Origin: Styela clava | Lineage: Eukaryota; Chordata; Ascidiacea; Stolidobranchia; Styelidae | Direction of reading: 5' to 3' | Length of the DNA stretch: 64,000 bases | Assembly: GCF_964204865.1 (NCBI RefSeq) | Contig: NC_135261.1 | Coordinates: 11,842,001 to 11,906,000 of the forward strand | In this document: positions 43,517 through 56,648 of the stretch, in pieces | Layout of the letters: every line of letters begins with the position of its first letter | Position numbering within the stretch: position 1 is the first letter of the stretch | Made by a program: the position numbers and the translations under genes | Notes under the pieces: model-generated | What the model saw: only the letters and a program-made list of their open reading frames with translations | Told to the model about the DNA's origin: nothing | The model's database searches: none

Positions 43517-46500
43517 GTTTAGATGATTTTTAATTAATTTTTTTTTTAATTTTAAATACACCACATAGATTTAATTGGGGCCACATGTACCAAAGGGAGT
43601 CGCGTTGAATGATATTTTATGTAATCACACAAAATAAAATCTAGATTTTGGAGACATTTTCAGTAAATTAAGAAGTGCAGACATTAAAATTATATACAAT
43701 GAATTCATAACAATTATATTTCTAACAAACATTTCCGTACAATATAACATAGCTTAATGCGACGCAAAGCTAAAAATTCGAATGGTGGAAGAATGTAACG
43801 AACGGCGTATGACTTTATATACTGAATTCCATTTCCTTAGAATTGAAGACATCTATATTCTTATGCACTTTTAGTTGGTGCAATTTAATTGTAAAGACTT
43901 ACCATATGGGCGTTATTCATATAAAATGATCTAAACTCAGTTGTCATTAATGGTCACAGCGAATATATGTCTTTAAAGTACATTAAAAAACGCGTTTTGT
44001 ATGAAGGAATGTGACCATCAGGGAATGAAACCAATTCATTTGGCGTCTGTGTGTGGCAACGACCAAGCGGTTAAACTTTTATTAGAACAAACACCGACAG
44101 AGCTTTTAGCAAAAAACAGATGGAAAGAAAATGCCCTGCACATGGCTGCGGCAGAGGGACACGAACAAGTATGTAAATTGAATATTAACAATTCAAAATA
44201 ATTTTTATTCGAAGAGGTTACAAGTTAGTGGTTGAGGACGAATGTTCATTGGTATTTTATTTAGAAAAAAAATGCTGTCATAAAATATTAAATAAACGAG
44301 AAAATTTGGATGCTTGATGTGTGTATTACTATTTCAGGTCGTATTCCGACTACTTGAAAAAGCTGAAAAAATTCCCACCGATCTGAAGGTCTTGCTAAGC
44401 ACAGAGAATCAAAACGGTGCCACTCCTTTGCACCATGCAGTATATGGAGGGAGTATGAACATCGTATATAAGTTGGTTGAAAAATGTGAGTTCGTAAATT
44501 CATACTCATAAATTTTACTGATTTTTCCTCATGAGGCCGTAATATAAATTCATTAATACAAAGATGTTGCCATATATCAGTTTAACCGATTACATCCTGT
44601 GATGAATTCTTAAAGCAGAATCAAAAAACTTTTAACATTTATCATATGAAGCTTGATAATATATTACAAACTTTACTTTTTAATTTTTTAAATATGGATA
44701 TTGACAATGTCATAGAAAAATATATTTAATAAACCGCAGGTCGAGATTACCCGAAGATGTTGAATGCGACGCAACGAAATTTGATGACGCCGTTGCATTT
44801 AGCGTGCATTGTTGGAAAACTTGATATAGTAAAACACCTGGTCGAAAACGGAGCGAAAATTGATGAACAATGGGAAAGTGGAGCAACTCCCCTAATAACT
44901 GCTTCAAAATATGGACACTGTGATGTAGTAGAAATTCTTCTGAATAAGTACACGGCATTATTTAAATTTAATTTTTTAGATAATTTAAAAATTTAAATTT
45001 CTAACAAAACCGAATACAGTACTTTAATCATGTTCGATAAACAATATTTAAAACATGGTAGCCTACGTGACATCCTCGTTAGCTGAACCTGATAAATAAC
45101 TTGTTATAATTTATTTCAAAAATTGAAGCCAAACTTAAAAAACAAATTAATAAAAATAAGTTTGAATAACTCAAATATAAAATATTCTGTTATTCGTGTC
45201 CATGATATAAATATAAATACACGAATGCATTCATAATGAAATTGCCAATTGAAATATAAAAAAGTACAAAATTATAGATATTTTTGCAAGTTAATACAAG
45301 TACAAGATTACATTTCCACTGTACTCTTTAACAACAATACTGTTTGTACAGAGGAGCAAACAAAGAGGCACAAAATAAAAAAGGTTATACAGCTTTAATG
45401 TCGGCTGCAAAATATGGCAAGTATGATGCTGTGCTCTTGCTACTGGAACATAAAGTCAATATTAAAGTTCGCGCAAACGATCATTGTAACATTATTCATG
45501 TATGCGCTGAGAGAAATAACTTGGAAGTTCTGAAAAAGGTAAAATATTTGACACACTAATGCGCTTATGTCTAATATACAATTTCAGTGGTTCATAGACA
45601 TACATGTTTATGGTTGATAGACAAAAAACCGTTTGCCGCTGTGGTTTTTGTACAATATTTATTCATATTGTTTGTTCATCATATGCCCATCTATAAGCTT
45701 GTGCACAAGACGACAAATCGAAAACAAAGCCATGTTCAGTGATATAAGATATTGCCGATATACAGATACATTTTCGCATTGTTTTTATTCAAACGTTCAT
45801 CAAAATAAAGTTTCATATATTTGGGGGAACTTCCGAGTCCTATAAAGATAGTTCCGTGGAAGATTTTAGGGTAAATCACTTCTGCTTTGACTTGTTTTAT
45901 TTATGGGCTACATATCTGCCAGATAAATCAACGAAAGAGCTAATAAAATATAATCGCACCAATGAGAACTGAATGGGGTCATATGAAGATCCTCAAAGCA
46001 GTCGCGCTCATATGAAGATCCTCCCAACTTTGGCTATTGGTCAGGTCTCCCATCCAGGCTTGATCATATGAAGATCATCCCTCCCTGGCTGGCTAGATCA
46101 CTTGCAGCCACATGGGTGGTTCTTCATATGAGCCATTAATAGCCTGTCGGGGTTCGATTTCCCCGATCAAGCGAGTTTTGAAGAATATAATATTCTTGCA
46201 ATTATGAAATGATTACTCAGAAGTGCAAACAAAAAATATAATTCGTTGATCTATTGAATGCGCTCTAGCATTTAAATCAATACAATTCAAAAAATATGAA
46301 CACTTCACACTAAGTTTGAACCATTAATTTTCAGCTAAGAGAAAAGAACATTTTGCTAGAGTCCATGGTGAATATTCCAGATTTGGACAGAAACACGCCA
46401 TTGCACATTGCAGCCAAAAATGGTTATTTAGAGTTTACGGAGGTATTTCAAGTTTTTATTTGTCGATTACATATGTTCGAACATCTTGTTAATATTTTTT

Positions 46501-49500
46501 CCTTGCTTTTTCAAGTTTCTTCTAACTGAACTTCGAGCGACCAAATGTTTGAAGAACAAGAAATGTCAAACCCCCTTACATCTGGCAGTTGTAAACGGGC
46601 ATGTGAAAATTGTAAAATACCTTCTCAAATTGGATAACCGATTGGTTCACGACACCGACGAAGATGACAACACTGCTCTTCACCTTGCTGCTTTACAAGA
46701 GCGTGCCAACTGCGTGCGCGTTCTTCTTGCCGCTGGGGCTAACTTTTTTGCAAGGTTGGTTTATTAATTTTTTGAAGCTTAGACAGATGAATACTCAGCA
46801 CTCATTATGGTTGCCAACAAACACCGATATCTAAATAAATACCGGAGGTGTATAACGGGCTTAAACAAATATATCTAATTAAATATTCCAGCAGTTAAAG
46901 TTCTTCTGAACAAAATCTTGACGAGTGATGACAGTTTGCGGTCCACACTGGTGATTGACATCGCGATTTTTTCCCAATAACAGCCACATCAAAAAGTTCG
47001 AATGTTTCAGAATCGACGAAACCATTTCAAATTATCCTAATATATATAAAAATTGCTCGCTGATGCCGCGACATATTGTCAACAAAATTTGTTCACAAGT
47101 TGGAAAAATGTGTCATTTCGTTATAGATACAACATTAAAATATTGTTTTTCTTTCAGAAACAACGAAAACCAAACTCCATTAGATTGCTGTGCTCAAAAT
47201 GGTCAGAAAAAGGGCGCTGAAATATTGATAGATTCTGGCGCACCCGTGAATATGCTGAAATTTAACAATTATGCCAATTCGGTGATGCCTCCACTACATT
47301 GGGCATGCAAAGGAGGCCACGTGGATATGGTTAAGCTGTTACTCGAGTAAGAAGCGTGTAATATGCATTAATTATTCGTATTGCCTCTTTAAATAATCAC
47401 ACAATGTCAGTGGTCGATTGCAACTATTCCATGGGTGCTTTATATTGGATTGATGGCTTCGTGGACCCTTGTTTAAATTAATAAGCGTGTAAATAAATGA
47501 AAACACCATAAAAATAATAGATAATTTCCGGAAGTATTCGCATATGCATTTCAATGGATAGAACGTGGGAGAGCATATATACATACCAGGGTGACCGTAC
47601 ATTTGAACCCATGCGTATATCCACGGGTTCAATCTATATGCGGGTGCTAAAACCCGTGGATTAGGGTTAGTATGGGTTTAACTATCCGTGAAACGTAAAA
47701 AATTCCATAGGTGCAATAGCATACAGGTGCAATTGTCATGGGTTCAAATGTACGTGGGTTCAAATGTAATGGAACCACATACCAGAGCTTGAAAACTCAC
47801 TCAGTAATGCAAATTGCGACAGATTGTAGGATTCTGATAAAAACTAAAGTTACACCAAAATCAATGACAAAAATTTGCGCTGTCATTAGGTCATTTTCTG
47901 ATAATGAGTTTAGAAGTTAGTTTTCCTTGAACGTTGGTGGATTTTTCAATGATTGACGACTCCAAATGAATTGCTATTGATTAACAAAAATTCCATTCAA
48001 ATAAATTTCCTCAAGTTTTACGTTCGAGCTCGCTGCATAATAAGAGTATTGGTCTGCCGATGAAGCAGTAAACATTCAAGAAACATATTTACATTATGAC
48101 AGCAAAGGAGCAGAAGCAACTGAAATAGGGGATGGTTGGAACGCTTTGGATGTTGCAGCGGATAATCGCAACAACGACTGCGCAATGGAAATCATAAATA
48201 GGAAAGATTGGATGGAGGTTTTAAAATTTGAAAGTACGCTTTTCTTTCCTATTTCAATTTTATTCAACATTTTACTGAGAAAGTATATTCAAATAAAATA
48301 GTACAGAATGGAGATAGGCCACCAGCTCTTGTATTCACCGGTCGTGAGGGTGTGAATAGAACTTTTATTATTAAGCCATTTGGGATCCAAAAAGTGGGGA
48401 TAGCTATTATCTTGGCATGTGCGAGCATAAGTGATTTTCGGTGCAAAAGTTCATTGGTGCAAATGTTCACGAAAGAGTGCAAACGTTTATAGAAAAAAAC
48501 ATGTCTGTGAGTGCATCCATCCTATATACACAAAATGTTCGTGTGTGCACATGCTCAAGAATACCACATGTTGAAATAAACGTGGGTGCAAATTTCTCTT
48601 GGTGTTGATTGATATTTTTGGGTAAAAAGTTACGGGTTGAATTATACCTGAGTACAAATATAAACTTTTTAAATGTAGCTTTTTAGGCGACTTTGTATTC
48701 TCCAAACGTTAGATGCTTTGTCGAATTTATATAACGAAATTTTGGAGTTAGGTGGCAACATTGAACTATCCAGCACATCACGTGCAGGCATTTCGGCGCG
48801 GCAATTCGTACCTTCAAATATTGTTTATAGTAGCTCAGAGAATAATTTCGTAGGTATAAACCTAATTATTTGATACAAAAACATTAAAACGTTGAAAAAT
48901 AAATACTTTTGAGTAAATGCATATTTGTATAAAGAAGAGGAATAAGACAAAGATTTTCTAAATCGCAACCCTTGCACGACTTACATAGTAGTAGATACTT
49001 TTTCATGAGTTTCCTCAATTGGATGAATTGCTTACACAGCTAAATCAGGAGGAGATGAAGAAAAAACGACAACTATGCGCAGACTCATCATGAACCTTCC
49101 AATTGTTGCAAAACAAGTTTTCAACAAATGCTGTAAACAAGAGGTACAATCTCAGACTTTGGAGCCGGTTTATACCAGTTAGATCCTGTTTTACTGTTTC
49201 GAGCAAATAACGTATTTTTAAACGGGTTCGGACATGTTATGATATGGCCTGGGTGTCTGACCTATAAACATCTTTTTTGTCAACTTTCTGTTAAGATTGT
49301 ATTAAGGGGGTGTTTGTCTATTCATAATTACTACATGGATAATGAATTTGATAATTATTTCTTACAATATACCCAAATTTAATTTATTGTATAGAGCTTT
49401 GTTTATAGTGATTAACATATGATAAACTCCAAGAAAAAAAGAAAAAATTATTGACTGATCTACTATTTTAGCGTTTTATTCTCAGATAAAGAGCGACTCT

Positions 49501-52500
49501 GAAAGAAGGGTAAGTTGGAAATCGAAGTTTTAAATTTAGATACTACATGTATATGCAAATAAAAATTTTAATACAAACGATTTTTACATATTGTTGATTC
49601 ATTATGATAAACTAAATGTGCTCCAAAAAGTTCATAATCGAAAATATACACAAGATATATATTATCACTTGTCAGATTACCCCTAAGCTTAATAGATATT
49701 TTTTTATCATGATATCTGAATATATTTTGCAAACACTGATTTAATTTATCCAGCCTTCGAATGAGATGTTGATTTAGGACATGAAATCGTTACCAGTTAT
49801 TCATAAGATTTCTCCCCGTGCTGATTATTTTTTTCTGGGAATTATGGATTGGTTTTTGTGAAACCCCCTAACAAGGGGGCATCGGAGGGGGGCATACATA
49901 TGATTAGAAGCAAATTTTACAATTTTTATTTAATTTTGAATAATTAATATTTAAGCTTGGTTTCCGTTTTTGTTTTGTGCGCTCAATTGTTTTTCCGAAG
50001 CCTCTTAATATTAAGAGTTCCGAAGCCGTATGCGTCAAATTTTGTGCATCCACATTGATACTCAACACATTTACAAAAATCTTTATTTTTTAGACTTCAA
50101 GTAATTATGATTCAGAAAGAGCAACTGTAAGTTTTTTAATGGAAAATATTCCAAATTACATTTTATCAAAAAATGAGATTTGCAATACAAGGGAGTTAGG
50201 ACTTTATTCTGAAATGGTATATTTTGCTATTGTTGCCATTGAACCTAATTTGCTTCTTGAAGAATTTTTCAATGTAATAGTAATAATCTCGTTATATTGA
50301 GTTTTGTTGCTAAAACAGAGCGACACCATCAACAATGGTTATATAAGTGAAAGGTTCATATTAGTTCATTTATATATTATTAAATGGTGACGTAAAATAG
50401 TCTATACTTATGGGAAGTGCTTAACTTGTTTCATAAAAATAAAAAAGTATCTTTGTATGGAAAGAGATTGGAGTGTGCTTTGCTAGTTTCATTTTCAGTA
50501 ACATATGCGTGGTTTTAACGGACAAATTTTTATTTATTTTAATCCCATACCTTTCCAATTTCTTACATTTCAACTGATTTGTAAATGTTTAAATTTAGAA
50601 AAAGACATATTATGAATTCAAATTTCTGGAGGATGGATTGGAAAATTCGGTTGGTTATGCTGTTAATTTTTTTGCAAATCAAATGCTTTATTTCATGTAT
50701 AATATGCAGAAACAAATGATCCGAATCAACTCAACCCAAGATGTTATTTTTCTATATAGCTATTTTAGTACATGTTCTTTTGTTCCAAAAAAAGTTCATA
50801 AGGTTTGTAGTTTGTAACTCGGTATTAAAGTAATCAAAACAACGAGTGATACAATAAAATCAACTATCCTACTATTTTGTATTATTTATTGAAAAACAAA
50901 CCAATATTTGGAAACGTTGGAAATGGAATTTAAAAGAATGTTTTGCTCCAATTGAATAGAAAAAATATGAATCACAAAGTTTATTTTACAGCACTGCCTG
51001 ATGTCAATAGTCGAATCAAATGACTCTGATTTACTTTGCCATCCATTAGTGAAAAGATTGTTGAGATACAAATGGGAAGATAAGCATCTGAGATTGATAT
51101 TCTGGCTGATTTTTTTTCTCTACTTATGCTTTATGATTCCATTTAATGTGTTTATGATGACAATTCCTCCGCCCTACGCGACAAGTAAATATTTAGTTTG
51201 AATTTACATTTCGTAGTACAATTAGCAACTTGAGTGATTTTTGTGTCTGTATATATTTTGATACAATAGTAATCTGGATAAAAAGTATTCATGTCAATAG
51301 CGTTGCTATAGCCAATATTATCATTATCAATGTTAAACGCATTAGCATTGAGCATTCATCACCACCTTGAGAATTGTCTTATATGTCGATGAGGTCAATT
51401 CAGGAATTTCAGTAGTTTGTGCATACAGCCTTCGTATCAAGACAAATACATTTCAATATCAGTCTAAGTTTCAATCTTTGTCAGATTTGGCAATTTTTGT
51501 ATATATCTACATAATCTCTATTTAAGCACTTGCAAAGTCGATTCTGTATTTGCAAAGTTGCATCTGTTATATCGACATTTTTATTAAACTTTTTTTTATA
51601 ATAACATAATCAGATGCTAAGCAATTACTTACAATTTTCAACAATCACTAGTCAGTTTCTCTACTAAAAATGTAAAATTAAAAGCTGTGTTTTAAATTTA
51701 TTGAACCCTTAAGGTTTGCCATTGCTGCTATATTTAAATTTTATTTTGAATTTTTTTATATTTTATATATTTAATTTTAAATATGTAACACTTCAGCACA
51801 ACTTTCATTCATTGTATTTTACTCATTATTTATGTGAACAATTCATACTATTGTTCTCAGATTCATCAAATGGAACATGCGAAGTCATTTCTGAAGCTCA
51901 ACAAGAATGGGGCGATTCGTGTGATTTCAAGCATGGCGAGTGGATTGCTGGTTATATAGCAATTGGTGCTGCAATTCTCAACCTAATAAAAGAGGTATCA
52001 ATCATTGAATTGATTTTTTGACGGCATTATGAAACTTGAAATATTTCATTTATGTAGATTTAATTGAGCAATGTTGACACAAGGACATTTGTGAAATAAA
52101 AGACAAAGTACATCCTTTATTTCAAAGATTTTAGTTCGCCTTGTTTTCAATTACTTGTTTAATTTAAAACCGAAATATTATGAACAATAATTATCATATT
52201 TTTAGAAATATGAATTTTGTTTGCTTTTTTGTACTATTTGAAGTTTTTTTTTAAATCAAATTTAGCAAGCTACTGAATAAACATATTCAGATATAATATA
52301 ACGTGCGTGAGCATAGATTACAATAAACACAATTTCTGAATGGAATAAAAATGGAAATATTTTATCATTTTCAAATTTCTCACCTTTTCAAGGACTTTAT
52401 ATAGCCTTACCAAATCTATTTGCCAGTCCATCATTTATATTAACACCATTAAAATAATAATAATAATAATTTTTAATAATCACACGCATGAGCCGAATAA

Positions 52501-55500
52501 GTTTTTTCATTCACGATTTTATTTGCGCAGTTTGTCCAAATGTACGGAGGCCAGAGGGCTTACTTCCGTGATCCCACAAACTGGATCGAGCTCTCTCTTT
52601 ACGGATCTGCCATAGCTGCTGCCTGTCCATTCACGGAATATACACAAACTTATGGAATTCTAGAGGTACAAAATAAATTTAATTACATATTGTAACGTAG
52701 AAAGTTGTGTTGCTGCTATGAATTATCTCTTATCTGAGAACTTATCCGATAGTCCTGTTGACTGCCCTACGACCTTAGTTAAATATTAGACTTCTAGAAT
52801 CTGGACTCCGATATAAAGCAATATATTAATCAGAAGTTATACGTGTTTAATTGGGAATCCTGTTAATTTGATATAACAGTTAAACAACCTTTTCACAATC
52901 TTTCAATTTTTATTGCTCCGTTCAAATAAACATACGATAACTCAACAATCAGAGTGCAGAAAGTACAAGATACGACATTGAGCATAATATATAAAGTATA
53001 AACGGTACGTTGGATGTGAAGGTTGCGGGTTGGCCCCTTATCTTTATCCTACCTTCCCCCCTCTTTTCGCTCTCCGTCCTACATTTTGGGTCAGGTTATA
53101 ATTATATTTAACGGCGTTTGGGATTTTTCCGTTTTGTGGATAAATCCTCTATCTTTATTTATCACTTTTTTGAAAAGAAGGTTAATTTTGACCAATCAGA
53201 AACTAATTCGTTTCGTTTTTGATAGGAGAAATTTTGGTTGAGCAATATTAGTATTGTTTCCGATTTATAGCATCGGCGCAGTAATTAAGGTCAAATGTAT
53301 TTTAAATATATAGCAAAATAGATTGGAATAGCATATATTTCTTGGAATATCGATGATCTCACTGTTTTAAGAACATGAGATCATTGCTTTATGCAGGTAG
53401 AAAAATATCTGTGTTCCTTCAAAGGTCCACAATTAAAATTAATTCGGTGCATATTCGATAATTTGCAGGTAACAATTGAAAATTTGTTACAATATATATA
53501 TAGTATAATTATGGGTTCAAGAAATATATTTTGTTATTTGCGAATGTATATCATGAATATTCTGAATAAATAACCAAAGATATTTTATTTTTTAAAAATG
53601 AGGCAACCATACTTTTTTATTCGAGTGTAGGAAGTAAAAATTGAAAAATTGTGAAGGTTGTTTGGAAACATTTATTCAGGAAAATTTAATCTGACATTGG
53701 GAACTATTTTGTCTTTTATATTCAGTAAAATACTCAAAACTTGATGAATTCTTCCTTCTGAGATTTAGATTATTGGACACGAAATGGACTGTGGATCATT
53801 TTGTTATTTTTTGTTGTTAATCATCATGTTAGTATTTTTTTCTTTTGTGGTGAAACATTTGCTTTTTTCATAAATTACTAAAACAATTGCTTTAGAATTT
53901 TCAAATGTTAAAAATTGTAAATTTCTTGAGAGGGCTAGTACTTTTCAAAAATTTCTTTGGTCTCTATGGGATTCGTTATTTGTGTGCGATGACGTCAACA
54001 AAATTGAAAATTGCGCTACCTGTGGCGGTTCCTTTCGCGTAAGTCAAATCTGCTCAGTTGCAATACGGTACCAGTAGGCTGTTGTGACCAGTTGCATAAA
54101 CGTATTACTTCGTGTCCATATATTTGACCATCGATCTCTTGTATTTACTTTTCAAACCATCTTTTTAGGGATGGCAATGGCAACTCGGGTCAATCACCAT
54201 TTTTCTCTCTTGGATGGAACTGTTGCTGTTTGTGGAAAACATCCCGAAATTCAAACTTGGAATTTATGTCATAATGTTTACAAATATTTTGAAAACATTT
54301 CTGAAGTTTTCGATTGTTCTATTCGTCTTCGTGTGTGCGTTTGGTTTCAGTTTCCATGTTCTTTTCCAGAATCAGGTAGTCAGCATTTATTCAATTGTGC
54401 ACAATTTCGTATTTTATATAAGTTTTAAACGTTTTCCGATCCGGTTGCAAGTTACACGACAATTACGTACCTTGTTATCTGTGTAATATTGACCAAAACC
54501 ATACCATCGGAAAACGTAAATATTTGCTTTGTGTCTAATTCGAAGACAGAATTAACATTTCGATTTCGAGCGATATCGATTCCAGTGGCCCTTTCCTAGA
54601 AACAAAATATTGTTGCTCGCAAAGTTGAGTGATTAGACAAATCTACTCCAGATTCAGATTCATAATCTAGACTCTCCGCACTTGGTCAATTAGTTAAATT
54701 GAGCGTGATCAAATCTATTGTTTGAATTAAATAACCTTGTTATAAGGTATGATAAAAAGTAAAGTTTTTGTGATAACTAAATACTATGGTATAGAAATTT
54801 TACAGTGATCTAGATTTTTATTGTACGTATAGATTGCGTTTACTAATCTATGGAAATCGATCGTCAAAACATTAGTTATTATGATTGGTGAAATTGATTT
54901 TGATTCAATGTTTAATGCGGAACAAACTAGTCCAGCATATTCAGATCAGGTAAGTACTTTGTATTTCAACTTATAAAATCTATCATAAATGCAGCAAAAT
55001 TGAGAACTTGCTGTATCTTGATATTATGATGAATCTGGCCACAGTAACTGCATTGGACCAAATATGTCTTTGAATTGCCGGGTTCAACGGTTAATGCAAA
55101 TACATGTAATCAGTTTGAAGAATCAAGAATTTGAAGCAATAGACGTCGAATTATAAAACAAATAAACGCGAAGAAATCGGGACCATACTTTCGAACCTTT
55201 TTTATCTATATAATGATTGCATAACTGGGACATGTTTTCAAAAAAGAAAAACATCTTTCTGTTTTAGGTCTACTACGAAGTGGTGTCTTACATTGTTTTT
55301 GTAGCATCCCTGATCATTATGAGTATCATTGTGATGAATATGTTGGTAAGTATTCTGAGCCGTATTAGGTGCAACTATAGCGTGGGGTACACCGTCATAT
55401 GGCGTCTACTCTGGTGAAGTTGGATGTGCACAAATTAGGTGTGCATCTCTATATTAAACGTATACAGAAATATTCATTAGGGATGAAAAGATGCGAAGTA

Positions 55501-56648
55501 AGACCTCACGTTCTAATACAAGCTTGAAGTTTATCACACGTAGAGCTTGACAGACCTATCGCTGTAATAGCAATCATTTTATTTTCCTATAGTATCTAGC
55601 ACCGTACATACTCTTTATCGTAAGTGTTGATTTCATAGTGCATCTACTCAAGGAAGTCTATGCTCATTCTAGATATTTTATCTCAGTTTAACCAATCGAT
55701 AGCACGCGAAAACGATTCTAAGTATATCGAGTTTTATTAGGCCAAATTTATTTAATTGCAAATGAAATTTGTAATAATTTTAGGTCGGCTTAGCAGTGGA
55801 TGACATTAAAGAAGTTCAGAAAAAGGCTGAATTGGAATCGAGGGCACGTCACGTGAGTTTGATAATTTTTGATGGAGTAAGTAAAATGGGATAATAATAA
55901 ATTCACATATTAAAAAGCTGCGAGTTGTCAGTTTGAACAGCTTAGTTTATTGAAAAAAAATATCTTTGTGCTATGATCATTGATATGATTTACGATTATA
56001 TTAATTTAGCAATGTTGTTTGCAAATGTGACTTATTACATTTGTGCTATGTTTTTAGACGAAACTTGTGCTAGAAACACAATCTAAGCTTCCAAAGCAAT
56101 GGAGAAAAAGATTCATTCCAAAAGAAGGCAAAATCGAAGTGAAGCACAACGAACAAAAAGAGCTGACTCAGGTAGAAAGCCTATAGCATTTTGCCATTTT
56201 ATATTATCAGAAGCAAACTATTTTTTCAGTTTTTGAAATGAAAAAAAAAAGTAATAAATAGCATTATTAGGAGGAAAATACTAGAAAGAATACTAACAAC
56301 AAAATTTACGGCCCAGTTATAGCGTTTACAACCATTTTACAAAGATTGCGCATTTGACATGCTCAAATTTACACATGTTACAAGTCAGATATTAATCATC
56401 TTCTAACAGTGTCAATCTAATTTTGCATTTGTTTCAATGAGCGTTTAAATAACCTGGGTAATTAAAATGTCTTTCTACAGATTGTAGAAAAAACAAGCAA
56501 TGATGCTGTCAAAAGTCAGATGCACAATTTGCGCTTGCGAATATATGATGTCAACAAGCGTGCTCAAAGCATAGAATCCATGATGAAACTAAATATTGGA
56601 AACAATACTTATGAGTCAGATGATGACAATGACGATCTTGATCTATAA
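43408..56648 (+). CDS. TRPA-family ankyrin-repeat ion channel, copy B (multi-exon, apparently intact)
   Basis: Exons: a possible N-terminal exon 43408-43516, then 43977-44168 (start uncertain), 44338-44485, 44740-44947, 45352-45538, 46335-46442, 46516-46754, 47158-47346, 48103-48233, 49040-49143, 49486-49509, 50094-50126, 50599-50649, 50992-51184, 51861-51994, 52531-52665, 54169-54375, 54833-54949, 55268-55345, 55784-55852, 56058-56171, 56481-56648 (TAA). All phases join without a stop from 43977: 942 residues plus N-terminus. It has about 11-12 ankyrin repeats, the pre-S1 signature CHPLVKRLLRYKW, all six membrane spans, a pore with IMIGEIDFD, VGLAVDDIKEV after S6, and an acidic tail. Products of this family are plasma-membrane cation channels opened by irritants, heat or mechanical cues. 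It is assignable to TRPA, not to a specific orthologue. Confidence 0.87.
43977..46442 (+). CDS. Copy B ankyrin exons (43977-46442)
   Basis: Five exons with repeat cores MKPIHLASVCGN, ENALHMAAAEGH, ATPLHHAVYGGS, MTPLHLACIVGK, GATPLITASKYGH, KGYTALMSAAKYG and RNTPLHIAAKNGY. The exon lengths 148 and 187 equal copy A's; the others differ by multiples of 3. Confidence 0.85.
45970..46190 (+). mobile_element. Possible tRNA-derived SINE with tcatatgaagatc repeats
   Basis: tcatatgaagatc(c/a)tc occurs three times (about 45978, 46009, 46067), and ttcatatgag once in reverse at 46124. At the end, ggggttcgatttcccc resembles an RNA polymerase III B box. No complete tRNA fold or clear A box was seen. It lies in a copy B intron. 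Confidence 0.35.
46516..48233 (+). CDS. Copy B distal ankyrin exons (46516-46754, 47158-47346, 48103-48233)
   Basis: Repeat cores are CQTPLHLAVVNGH, NTALHLAALQE, QTPLDCCAQNGQ, MPPLHWACKGGH and WNALDVAADNRN. The first exon is 239 nt, identical in length to copy A's. The second is 12 nt shorter than copy A's. Confidence 0.85.
47585..47790. repeat. Degenerate 'gggttcaaatgtac' words in copy B intron
   Basis: accgtacatttgaaccc on the left and gggttcaaatgtacgtgggt then tcaaatgtaatgg on the right form an inverted arrangement, with extra 'cgggttca' and 'ggtgcaat' words between. It looks like a small MITE or minisatellite built from one motif. Confidence 0.5.
48420..48660. repeat. Degenerate 'gtgcaaa(a/t)gttca' words in the next intron
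   Basis: cggtgcaaaagttcattggt, gcaaatgttcacgaaagagt, gcaaacgt and gggtgcaaatttc recur irregularly. They resemble the words at 47585-47790 across the intervening exon. Confidence 0.4.
49040..50649 (+). CDS. Copy B linker exons including 24-nt and 33-nt microexons
   Basis: 49040-49143 encodes MRRLIMNLPIVAKQVFNKCC. Microexon 49486-49509 encodes IKSDSERR and 50094-50126 encodes TSSNYDSERAT; both are phase 0 with good splice sites. 50599-50649 encodes KKTYYEFKFLEDGLENS, the linker strand before S1. Both microexons share D-S-E-R, and either could be skipped without a frame change. Confidence 0.7.
50992..51994 (+). CDS. Copy B S1 and S2 exons (50992-51184, 51861-51994)
   Basis: S1 exon: LLCHPLVKRLLRYKWEDKHL, then LIFWLIFFLYLCFMIPF. 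S2 exon: NSSNGTCEVISEAQQEWGDS then GYIAIGAAILNLIKE. N-S-S and N-G-T sequons sit in the loop predicted to be extracellular. The donor after GAG is GT, unlike copy A. Confidence 0.86.
52531..52665 (+). CDS. Copy B S3 exon (no counterpart in copy A)
   Basis: 135 nt, phase 0 at both ends. Encodes FVQMYGGQRAYFRDPTNWIE then a hydrophobic LSLYGSAIAAACPF. The 'Y-F-x-D-x-x-N-W-x-E' motif before S3 is characteristic of TRPA. The exon is symmetric, so losing it would not shift the frame. Confidence 0.88.
54169..55345 (+). CDS. Copy B S4-S5, pore and S6 exons (54169-54375, 54833-54949, 55268-55345)
   Basis: S4-S5: WQWQLGSITIFLSWMELLLF and GIYVIMFTNILKTFLKFS. Pore: SIVKTLVIMIGEIDFDSMFN. S6: VYYEVVSYIVFVASLIIMSI then IVMNML. 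Lengths 207, 117 and 78. All are open in one frame. Confidence 0.9.
55784..56648 (+). CDS. Copy B C-terminal exons (55784-55852, 56058-56171, 56481-56648)
   Basis: VGLAVDDIKEVQKKAELESR, KLVLETQSKLPKQWRKRF and MHNLRLRIYDVNKRAQSIES, ending DDDNDDLDL. The final exon is 168 nt in both copies. The conserved H-N-L-R-L-R and acidic terminus suggest a functional cytosolic module. Confidence 0.88.

Noticed and set aside
46140..46175. tRNA gene suggested by ggttcgatttcccc
   Set aside because: No cloverleaf, anticodon arm or A box could be placed; kept only as a possible SINE.
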